A DNA stretch of 64,000 nucleotides, taken from Flavobacterium sp. CBA20B-1 (GTDB taxonomy: Bacteria; Bacteroidota; Bacteroidia; Flavobacteriales; Flavobacteriaceae). The stretch lies in the NCBI RefSeq assembly GCF_028473145.1, contig NZ_CP092370.1, positions 2,170,001 through 2,234,000 of the forward strand, read 5' to 3'. This document shows, in pieces, positions 57,355 through 64,000 of this stretch; position 1 is the first letter of the stretch; each line of letters starts with the position of its first letter. Position numbers and translations under genes: made by a program. The notes under the pieces are model-generated. The model was not told where the DNA came from and did not search any database. It worked only from the letters and a program-made list of their open reading frames with translations.

Positions 57355-59256
57355 ATGAGCGACGCTATAAAACACGAATGTGGTATTGCATTTTTACGAT
57401 TAAAAAAACCGCTTTCTTTTTACAAAGAAAAATACGGTTCTAGCTTTTATGCCATTCAGAAAATGTATTTGCTAATGGAAAAACAGCACAACCGCGGACA
57501 AGATGGTGCGGGTTTGGCAAGCATTAAGCTAGATATGGAACCAGGCGAACGCTACATTAGCCGAGTGCGTTCTAACAAAACGTCGCCTATTCAAGATATT
57601 TTTGCACAAATAAACGGGCGTATCAACGAAGAATTGGAATTAATGCCCGAGTTGGCAAACGATGTAGATGCACTAAAAAAACACATACCTTATTTGGGGG
57701 AAGTGTTTTTAGGGCACGTACGCTACGGAACTTTCGGAAAAAACAACATAGAAAGCGTGCACCCGTTTTTGCGTCAGAACAATTGGATGCATCGCAACCT
57801 TATTGTGGCCGGAAACTTTAACTTAACCAACGTAAAGGTTTTGTTTGATGATTTGGTGCGTTTGGGGCAACATCCAAAGGAAATGGCAGATACGGTGACG
57901 GTGATGGAAAAAATTGGTCATTTTTTAGACGATGAAGTAGAAGAGTTGTATTTCGATGTTCGCGATAAAGAAGGCTTGTCTAAAAAAGATGCATCACCAG
58001 TAATCGGTGAGCGTTTAGACGTTGCACGTATTTTGCGCAGAGCATCTAAAAACTGGGACGGCGGTTTTGCAATGGCAGGAATGTTGGGGCATGGCGATGC
58101 ATTTGTGTTGCGTGATCCGGCAGGAATTCGTCCCGCTTTTTATTACGAAGACGATGAAATTGTTGCCGTAGCATCAGAGCGTCCGGTGATTCAAACAGCA
58201 TTTAACGTTCCTTTTACCGATATTAAAGAATTAGATCCCGGAAAAGCAATTATTATCAAGAAAAATGGTGCGGTTTCTTTTGAACAAATTTTAGATCCTT
58301 TGGAGCGAAAAGCCTGTTCGTTTGAACGTATTTATTTTTCTCGCGGAAATGACGCATCGATCTACCAAGAGCGAAAAATGTTGGGCAGAACCATGATGCC
58401 TATGATTTTGAAGGAATTGAATAACGATGTTGAAAATGCGGTATTCTCGTATATTCCTAACACCGCCGAAGTATCCTATTTTGGAATGGTGGAAGGGGCA
58501 CAAGAATTTTTAAATAAGCAAAAAACGGAACAAATTTTAGCTTTGAAAGACGAATTGTCTCCTGAAAAAATAAACGAAATTTTATCAAAAACCATCCGCT
58601 CAGAAAAAATTACCATTAAAGATGCCAAGTTGCGCACGTTTATCACAGACGACAGTAACCGCGACGATATGGTGGAACATGTATATGATGTAACTTACGG
58701 CGTTGTGAAACCAACCGATACCTTGATTGTGATTGATGACAGCATTGTGCGAGGAACTACCTTGAAAAAATCGATTGTAAAAATGTTGGATCGATTAAAT
58801 CCTAAGAAAATCATCGTAGTTTCATCGGCTCCGCAAATTCGTTATCCAGATTGTTACGGAATCGATATGGCAAAAATGGAAACTTTAATTGCTTTTAACG
58901 CCACCTTAGAATTGCTGAAAGACCGTAACATGTATCATATCATTGACGAAGTGTATCAGAAATGTAAAAAACAAGAAAATTTGCCCGATGAAGAAGTGGT
59001 GAATTTTGTAAAAGAAATATATGCGCCGTTTACCGACGAAGAAATTTCTGATAAAATCTCTGAAATGTTGCACCCAGAAACGGTAAAAGCCGATTTAAAA
59101 GTAATGTTTCAAACGGTAGAGAATTTACATATTTCGTGCCCTGATAACTTAGGTGATTGGTATTTTACCGGAAATTATCCAACAGCAGGCGGAAACCGCG
59201 TAGTAAACCGAGCGTTTATGAACTTTGTGGAAGGAAAAGACGCCAGAGCGTATTAA
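57355..59256 (+). CDS. purF: Amidophosphoribosyltransferase (long Bacteroidota form)
   Basis: The 633-residue protein starts MSDAIKHECGIAF; Cys9 would be exposed after removal of the propeptide, as in PurF, where it takes the amide from glutamine. The N-terminal glutamine amidotransferase domain (with EKQHNRGQDGAG and the VRYGTFG loop) is followed by a phosphoribosyltransferase domain with the PRPP loop VIDDSIVRGTTLKKS. It is longer than Escherichia coli PurF (about 505 residues) by insertions and a C-terminal extension. The enzyme makes 5-phosphoribosylamine, the first step of purine synthesis. Confidence 0.9.
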   Translation: MSDAIKHECGIAFLRLKKPLSFYKEKYGSSFYAIQKMYLLMEKQHNRGQDGAGLASIKLDMEPGERYISRVRSNKTSPIQDIFAQINGRINEELELMPELANDVDALKKHIPYLGEVFLGHVRYGTFGKNNIESVHPFLRQNNWMHRNLIVAGNFNLTNVKVLFDDLVRLGQHPKEMADTVTVMEKIGHFLDDEVEELYFDVRDKEGLSKKDASPVIGERLDVARILRRASKNWDGGFAMAGMLGHGDAFVLRDPAGIRPAFYYEDDEIVAVASERPVIQTAFNVPFTDIKELDPGKAIIIKKNGAVSFEQILDPLERKACSFERIYFSRGNDASIYQERKMLGRTMMPMILKELNNDVENAVFSYIPNTAEVSYFGMVEGAQEFLNKQKTEQILALKDELSPEKINEILSKTIRSEKITIKDAKLRTFITDDSNRDDMVEHVYDVTYGVVKPTDTLIVIDDSIVRGTTLKKSIVKMLDRLNPKKIIVVSSAPQIRYPDCYGIDMAKMETLIAFNATLELLKDRNMYHIIDEVYQKCKKQENLPDEEVVNFVKEIYAPFTDEEISDKISEMLHPETVKADLKVMFQTVENLHISCPDNLGDWYFTGNYPTAGGNRVVNRAFMNFVEGKDARAY

Positions 59257-59278
59257 GATTATAAAACGTAAATATATT

Positions 59279-59310
59279 AAAAGCATCAGTTTTTCTGGTG
59301 CTTTTTTGTT
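59279..59310 (+). terminator. purF terminator
   Basis: AAAAGCATCAG pairs imperfectly with CTGGTGCTTTT around a TTTTT loop, followed by T's. Confidence 0.75.
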
Positions 59311-59430
59311 TTTATTAAAATATTGATTATCAATTTATTGAAGAATATATTTAATAAAAAAGATATTTTGGCACGAGAATTGGTTTTAACTAATCAAACA
59401 ATAAGTTTAAAACAGTAAATTTTAGAAATC

Positions 59431-59817
59431 ATGAGAACAATAATTACACTAGCAGTATTAGCTTTAGGATTAAGCGGATTTGCACAACAACGCCAAATGG
59501 TAAGAACTGATAATACTAACAGATACCAAGACAACCGTTACAGCCAACAGTACAACAATAAATATGGAAACTATAGTTTTTCTCGATTAGATTTATCAAA
59601 CCGCCAAGAGCGCATGTTGGTAGATTTATTAAAAGACAAACAAAATGAAGAACGATACATTATCAGAAAATACAGAAATCCACAGCAAAAATTGCGTATG
59701 CTAGACCGTGAGTACGATCGTAAAATTCAAAATCTGTTAAGCAGATCTCAATACGATAAATGGAGTAGAATTTACGCATACCAATACGAAGCTTATGGAA
59801 ACAAACGCTGGTCATAA
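59431..59817 (+). CDS. Small exported protein, function unknown
   Basis: The 128-residue protein has a signal peptide ending in GFAQ, then a Gln/Asn/Tyr/Arg-rich region (NRYQDNRYSQQYNNKYGNY, about residues 29-47) and a charged helical region (LDREYDRKIQNLLSRSQYDKW). It is basic and has no family I recognise; the helical part vaguely recalls periplasmic Spy/CpxP-like proteins but this is weak. Confidence 0.7.
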   Translation: MRTIITLAVLALGLSGFAQQRQMVRTDNTNRYQDNRYSQQYNNKYGNYSFSRLDLSNRQERMLVDLLKDKQNEERYIIRKYRNPQQKLRMLDREYDRKIQNLLSRSQYDKWSRIYAYQYEAYGNKRWS

Positions 59818-59840
59818 CATAACTATTTATTTTTTAAGTT

Positions 59841-59883
59841 GAAATCCCGATGCTGATAAGATTAGCAATCGGGATTTTTTTTT
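59841..59883 (+). terminator. Terminator after the exported protein gene
   Basis: AAATCCCGAT pairs with ATCGGGATTT around 16 bases, followed by a long T run. Confidence 0.8.
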
Positions 59884-59934
59884 GTTTTAGATAATTGTTT
59901 TTTAGTATATTAGGGTTACAAATAAATTACTTCA

Positions 59935-60414
59935 ATGACTAAAAAAATAGTATTTGCAATTTTTATAAGTTTAATTATATTCTGTTGTTTTCAACTATAT
60001 TCTAGACTATTTATCTCTAACATAAATGCTGATAATTTTAAGGATTTTATTGGAACATATAAATTAGAAAAAATTTCTCGACCTGAAAAAATACTGTTAC
60101 TTAAACGTAATAAATTAAAAGCTGCCTTTTTTAATGACGAAAGAAAAAGTGTTTTGTATTTAAAAGAGAATTTTAAACAGCGATTTGTTGTTTACAAAGA
60201 AAAAAAAGGAATAGTTGATAGTTTGATTCGGGAAGGAACTTGGGAAATAAAAAAGGATAGTTTGCTATTGCATTTTCCTGAAGATCGTTTTCAACCAAAA
60301 ATAGTTCGGATTGGTTTTACTGATAAATTTTATTTTTTAGGAACAGTCTATGATTGTAAAGTTCGAACGAAAGAAATTGGAAAAGAATTTAGTGTTCTTA
60401 AAAAAGTAAAATAA
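59935..60414 (+). CDS. Membrane-anchored protein, function unknown
   Basis: The 159-residue protein has one N-terminal hydrophobic helix (about residues 4-26) and a basic soluble part with short strands (FIGTYKLEKI, GTWEIKKDSLLLHF). The GTY and GTW strands suggest a small lipocalin-like fold, but no family is assigned. Lower G+C than neighbouring genes. Ended by the hairpin at 60416-60450. Confidence 0.65.
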   Translation: MTKKIVFAIFISLIIFCCFQLYSRLFISNINADNFKDFIGTYKLEKISRPEKILLLKRNKLKAAFFNDERKSVLYLKENFKQRFVVYKEKKGIVDSLIREGTWEIKKDSLLLHFPEDRFQPKIVRIGFTDKFYFLGTVYDCKVRTKEIGKEFSVLKKVK

Positions 60415-60415
60415 A

Positions 60416-60450
60416 AAACTCCAACAGCGTTCTGAACGCTGTCGGAGTTT
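60416..60450. terminator. Bidirectional terminator
   Basis: AAACTCC-ACAGCGT pairs with ACGCTGT-GGAGTTT with one internal mismatch and a five-base loop. Confidence 0.85.
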
Positions 60451-60452
60451 GC

Positions 60453-60496
60453 TTATAACTTACAACTTATAACTTACAACTTATAACTTACAACTA
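60453..60496 (+). repeat. Short tandem repeat
   Basis: Three copies of the 15-base unit TTATAACTTACAACT. The last copy runs into the stop of the aminopeptidase gene. Confidence 0.85.
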
Positions 60497-61786
60497 TCTA
60501 TTCATTAAATCTTCAATCTCGGCAGCTTCCAACGGAATGTTTTTCATTAAATTCAATGGTAAACCTTGGTTTTGCACGACATAATTATCTTCTAAACGAA
60601 TACCAAAACCTTCGGCAGGAATGTAAAAACCAGGTTCAATTGTAAACACCATACCTTCAACAAAATTATCGGTTAAAATTCCGTAATCGTGTGTGTCTAA
60701 TCCCATGTGGTGCGATGTTCCGTGCATCATGTATTTTTTATAAGCCGGCCAGTCCGGGTTTTCGTTTTGCACGTCGGCTTTGTCTAACAACCCCAGACCT
60801 AATAATTCAGACGTATAAATCTTGCCTAATTCTTTGTGGTAATCGTACCAATTGTTTCCGGCAACCAATAAGGTTTCAGCCGCTTTTTTACAACGCAAAA
60901 CCGCATCATAAACTTCGCGTTGGCGAGGGGTGTATCTACCATTTACAGGAATAGTTCTAGACAAGTCCGACGAATAATTGGCGTATTCTGCTGCGGTATC
61001 AAACAAAATTAAATCGCCGTCTTTGCATTGTTGGTTGTTTTCAATATAGTGTAATACATTGGCGTTGTTGCCAGATGCAATAATAGGCGTGTAGGCAAAT
61101 CCTTTAGAGCGATTGCGTAAAAATTCGTGTGCCAATTCAGCTTCAATCTCATATTCCCAAACGCCAGGTTTCACAAAATTTAAAATTCTGCGGAAACCTT
61201 TCTCGGTAATATCGCAAGCTTGTTGAATCAATGCAATTTCTTGTGGCTCTTTTACCGAACGCAAACGCTGTAAAATAGGGTTCGCTCGCATATATTGGTG
61301 TGCCGGATAATCGTTTTTTAACTTCTTTATGAATCGATCTTCGCGCGTTTCCGTTTCAACCGATGCTCTGTAATGTTCGTTATTGTTAATGTATACATTT
61401 TCGGCTTCCACCATCATTTTTCTGAAAATAGTAGGGAAATCAGACAACCAATAAACCGTTTTGATGCCCGATACTTCAAAAGCACGTTCTTTGGTTAGTT
61501 TTTCACCTTCCCAAATGGCAATATGTTCGTTGGTTTCGCGCAAAAACAACACTTCGCGGTGTTTTTCTTCAAAAGCATCAGGAAAAAGCACCAATATAGA
61601 TTCTTCTTGATCTACGCCCGATAAATAAAAAATATCGCGATGTTGTGCAAAAGGTAAAGTAGAATCGGCAGAAACCGGATAAATGTCGTTCGAATTAAAC
61701 ACGGCAATGCTTTGAGGAGCCATTTGAGCCACAAACTTTTTACGGTTTTTTATAAAAAGGTTGCGGTCTATTTGATGATATTTCAT
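60494..61786 (-). CDS. Xaa-Pro aminopeptidase (M24 family, aminopeptidase P)
   Basis: The 430-residue protein (start MKYHQIDRN, 61786) has the aminopeptidase P N-terminal domain (about 5-130) and the pita-bread metallopeptidase domain with the five metal ligands: LFDTAAEYANYSSDLSRT (two Asp), HGTSHHMGLDTHDYG (His), EPGFYIP (Glu) and RLEDNYVV (Glu). It removes N-terminal residues before proline. A TATCTTTG box at 61824-61817 lies over the earlier ATG at 61819, which rules that start out. Confidence 0.94.
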   Translation of the reverse strand: MKYHQIDRNLFIKNRKKFVAQMAPQSIAVFNSNDIYPVSADSTLPFAQHRDIFYLSGVDQEESILVLFPDAFEEKHREVLFLRETNEHIAIWEGEKLTKERAFEVSGIKTVYWLSDFPTIFRKMMVEAENVYINNNEHYRASVETETREDRFIKKLKNDYPAHQYMRANPILQRLRSVKEPQEIALIQQACDITEKGFRRILNFVKPGVWEYEIEAELAHEFLRNRSKGFAYTPIIASGNNANVLHYIENNQQCKDGDLILFDTAAEYANYSSDLSRTIPVNGRYTPRQREVYDAVLRCKKAAETLLVAGNNWYDYHKELGKIYTSELLGLGLLDKADVQNENPDWPAYKKYMMHGTSHHMGLDTHDYGILTDNFVEGMVFTIEPGFYIPAEGFGIRLEDNYVVQNQGLPLNLMKNIPLEAAEIEDLMNR

Positions 61787-61816
61787 TATGATTGATTTTT
61801 TTAAATAATTGTATCT

Positions 61817-61824
61817 CAAAGATA
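61817..61824 (-). promoter_or_regulatory. -7 box for the aminopeptidase gene
   Basis: TATCTTTG on the minus strand, about 31 bases upstream of the chosen start. Confidence 0.5.
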
Positions 61825-61866
61825 CAAAGTTTTACGAGCAACTTAAAATCGCTTGACAAATTTTAT

Positions 61867-61874
61867 TATTTTTG
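61867..61874 (+). promoter_or_regulatory. -7 box for the lipoprotein gene at 61897
   Basis: TATTTTTG, 22 bases before the chosen ATG. An ATG at 61876 would be upstream of the expected transcript start. Confidence 0.45.
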
Positions 61875-61896
61875 AATGATACAACGCAGCGGCTTT

Positions 61897-62925
61897 ATGA
61901 AAAAATTTATATTTTTTTGGGTTTTGGTTTTATTTATATCGTGCAATGAGAAACGACAAGTGGAACGAGCTTTTTACTATTGGAGAAATGATGCGGGTTA
62001 CGACATTGATTTTGAAAAAGTAAATAAACTAGACGCTAAAAAAATCTATTTTAAGTTTTTTGAGGTTGATTATAGCGAAACCGTGGGTAACTTTCCATAC
62101 AGCAAGAACCGCCCAAGTTTAGGTAGTAGAGTTACTGAAGATTCTTTAACCGTTGTACCTACTATTTTTATAAAAAATGAAATTTATCAGTACAATACCG
62201 AAAAAGATTTAGATAAATTGGCAGATAATATTGTTTTTCTGGTAGATAAATATTTCAAAGAATCGTTCAACGAAAAGCCTGATATTAATTTTAATGAAAT
62301 TCAAATCGATTGTGATTGGACAAAATCTACCAAAGACAAATATTTTTATCTGCTAAAGCAAATAAAAACCAAATCTAAAAAAACAGTAAGTTGCACTTTA
62401 AGGTTGTATCCTTATGCTTATCCCAATATTATGGGCGTGCCACCAGTAGATAAAGTAACTTTGATGTGTTATAACCTTATAAAACCACTGGAAGAGAAAA
62501 GTAAAAACGCTATTTTAGATACCAATGAACTAGAAAAATATTTAAAGAACAAAAAAGAATATCCTTTACATACCGATATTGCTCTGCCTATTTTTGGATG
62601 GACACAACTTTATAAAAACAATCGGTTTGCCGGTTTAATTGATATAAATGAAGAAAGCGTTGCCAAGTTTGCAAAGAAAACCGAACCAATGTGGTACGAA
62701 ATTACTAAGGACACTGTTTTGAATTATGATACTTATTTTAGAAAAGGCGATCAAGTGAAGTGTGAAACCGTTACTTTAGAACAGTTAAACAACACAGCAG
62801 ATTTACTAAAAAAGTATTTGAAGAGAAAAAATAATATCACGATTACGTTGTTCGATTTGAATGGCGAAACCTTTATAAACAGAAAAGATGAGGAACTGGA
62901 AGCTCTTTACAATCGTTTTCTTTAG
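61897..62925 (+). CDS. Lipoprotein with a possible TIM-barrel hydrolase-like fold
   Basis: The 342-residue protein (start MKKFIFFW at 61897) has a lipoprotein signal peptide (FISC). Segments such as INFNEIQIDCDWTKSTKDKYFYLL, VSCTLRLYPYA, VTLMCYNL and IALPIFGWTQLY recur in the order of strands of a beta/alpha barrel with acidic residues at strand ends, as in glycoside hydrolase-like proteins. This is a fold guess only. It overlaps the next gene by 38 bases, so they are cotranscribed and probably work together. Confidence 0.72.
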   Translation: MKKFIFFWVLVLFISCNEKRQVERAFYYWRNDAGYDIDFEKVNKLDAKKIYFKFFEVDYSETVGNFPYSKNRPSLGSRVTEDSLTVVPTIFIKNEIYQYNTEKDLDKLADNIVFLVDKYFKESFNEKPDINFNEIQIDCDWTKSTKDKYFYLLKQIKTKSKKTVSCTLRLYPYAYPNIMGVPPVDKVTLMCYNLIKPLEEKSKNAILDTNELEKYLKNKKEYPLHTDIALPIFGWTQLYKNNRFAGLIDINEESVAKFAKKTEPMWYEITKDTVLNYDTYFRKGDQVKCETVTLEQLNNTADLLKKYLKRKNNITITLFDLNGETFINRKDEELEALYNRFL

Positions 62926-64000
62926 TTGCGTTTTAAAAACGTGGGCTTGCGGATTTTCTCCTTATGGCGAGGATATTCGTTTTTCTCTTTTCTTGCCAAC
63001 TTACGTCAATGTTCCAGGTTACGAATCGTTCTGTTATCATTCTAATTTAACATCATTTGAAGATTCAAAGAATATTTATCCTGAAAATGTGCTAGATTGG
63101 TATGGGTTTACAGGTGAAAAAGTAGCTATTCAACATATCGCATCTTTTTTACAAGAGAGTGATTATCATGATTTAAACGAAAAATCAACCAACCAGTTTG
63201 TTCAATTTTTATACAAGAATAAACAGTTCAATGTTTTAAACTATTTGAGAAACGCAAAAATGGCAGAGCCGTTTAATAGTGTTTTATTCGATGATGATCC
63301 TTGGGAATTGCAACATCAGGAAATAAAATCGAAACGCAGTTTGTTTATTAAAAAACTCGAAGCAGAACTACAAAAAGAGAAAGACGCTGTTTTGCAGAAA
63401 AAATATGCTTTTTTGATAATTAGATTGGCGTATTACGATGGTGATTTGCACAAAATTGAAAACCTTTTTGAGACCTATTTTAAAACTGCAAAAAAAGACT
63501 ATTTGTATTATTGGAGTTTGTATTTCTACTGTTTTACAAGCAAATGTACTTTTGTAGATATAGCAAATGTTTTCGAAAATTCTGTAAGTAAAAGATACGC
63601 TTCGTATTATTATTTTAAAGAGCAGTTTAACTTTAACGAAGCTTTAAATCAAGCAAAAAACAATACAGAAAAAGCAACTATTTACGCGTATGCATCCATT
63701 CAAAAGGTGGATAGAAATCTAGAAAATTTAAAAGCAATTTACAAACTAAACCCTGTATCAAAATCTTTAGAAGCCTTATTGTTAAGAGAAATAAACAAGC
63801 TGGAAGATTGGATCTATACGCCCTATTACACCAATTATTTGCCATCAACACAATATAATCTTTGGGGAGAGAATGTACAAAAAGAAACTATGAACACATT
63901 ATTTGCAAGGTCTGAAAAAGATAGATTGTACGCAAAAGACGTTTTAAGTTTTGTTAAAAGCGCAAATGCCAATAAAGTAAACGATCCATTGCTTTGGAAA
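62888..64000 (+). CDS. Large exported protein, partner of the upstream lipoprotein (incomplete)
   Basis: The frame starts at ATG 62888, inside the end of the upstream gene, and stays open to the window edge, giving 371 residues. The start has a signal peptide (MRNWKLFTIVFFSCVLKTWA). The mature part is rich in Tyr, Phe, Asn and Lys with helical hairpin-like segments (for example YFKEQFNFNEALNQAKNN), which could be TPR-like repeats. No family is recognised. The tight overlap with the lipoprotein gene points to a common function at the envelope. Confidence 0.75.
   Translation, partial: MRNWKLFTIVFFSCVLKTWACGFSPYGEDIRFSLFLPTYVNVPGYESFCYHSNLTSFEDSKNIYPENVLDWYGFTGEKVAIQHIASFLQESDYHDLNEKSTNQFVQFLYKNKQFNVLNYLRNAKMAEPFNSVLFDDDPWELQHQEIKSKRSLFIKKLEAELQKEKDAVLQKKYAFLIIRLAYYDGDLHKIENLFETYFKTAKKDYLYYWSLYFYCFTSKCTFVDIANVFENSVSKRYASYYYFKEQFNFNEALNQAKNNTEKATIYAYASIQKVDRNLENLKAIYKLNPVSKSLEALLLREINKLEDWIYTPYYTNYLPSTQYNLWGENVQKETMNTLFARSEKDRLYAKDVLSFVKSANANKVNDPLLWK

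Overview
The window looks like chromosomal DNA of a member of the Flavobacteriaceae (Bacteroidota). The support is the A+T-rich sequence, many promoters of the Bacteroidota type (TTTG about 17-23 bases upstream of TAnnTTTG), a protein with a type IX secretion (T9SS) sorting tail, DUF6029 and DUF6252 family proteins, the flavobacterial gene order acpP-fabF-rnc-IPExxxVDY protein-pyk, and a 16S gene of Bacteroidota type. The genus cannot be fixed by eye; Myroides- or Flavobacterium-like is a guess. There is no phage, insertion sequence with transposase, or CRISPR array.

Layout. 1-6.7 kb: partial lipoprotein, SDR threonine dehydrogenase, small lipoprotein, and a three-gene type I secretion set (ABC subunit with degenerate ATPase motifs, HlyD, TolC). 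6.7-11.1 kb: Bax-inhibitor-like membrane protein, lspA, M13 metallopeptidase, SCO protein. 11.2-20.9 kb: metal-uptake genes, namely feoA-feoB-small Cys-rich protein and, further on, a DtxR-type regulator with a ZIP transporter and a divergent TonB-dependent receptor with a likely operator over its promoter. Between these metal genes sits a 2.5 kb island holding a lipoprotein with a C-terminal Tae4-type amidase domain and a small exported candidate immunity protein. The island is bounded by a direct duplication of the end of the Cys-rich gene. 21-29.4 kb: two RlpA-type proteins, CYTH protein, Gcr-type membrane protein, DNA polymerase IV, Omp28-like protein, TlpA-like thioredoxin and a DUF6029 protein. 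29.5-34 kb: ribosomal protein S1 with a structured leader, then a lipoprotein gene interrupted at a run of ten G and a T9SS cargo protein, this pair flanked by two identical 37-bp palindromic repeats.

34-40 kb: tRNA-Val and a complete rRNA operon (16S, tRNA-Ile, tRNA-Ala, 23S, 5S) behind good promoters. Both spacer tRNAs are followed by a second copy of their 3' end. 40-40.7 kb is non-coding and repeat-rich. 40.7-50 kb: recX, a coiled-coil protein, a FabH-like synthase, a cold-shock cluster (DEAD-box helicase with a leader of about 300 bases and two cold-shock-domain proteins), tRNA-Leu, prs, rplY, pyk and the IPExxxVDY gene. 50-54 kb: two paralogous DUF6252 lipoproteins placed inside the usual rnc-to-pyk neighbourhood, then rnc, fabF, acpP. 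54-64 kb: purN, rnhA, PfkB-type kinase, purF, small exported proteins, M24 aminopeptidase, and a tightly overlapping pair of envelope proteins that runs off the end.

Most genes are housekeeping. The parts most worth a second look are the Tae4 lipoprotein/immunity island and its flanking duplication, the G-tract switch candidate, the degenerate ABC ATPase, and the tRNA 3'-end duplications in the rRNA spacer. All homology statements come from motif recognition by eye; no database search was run.
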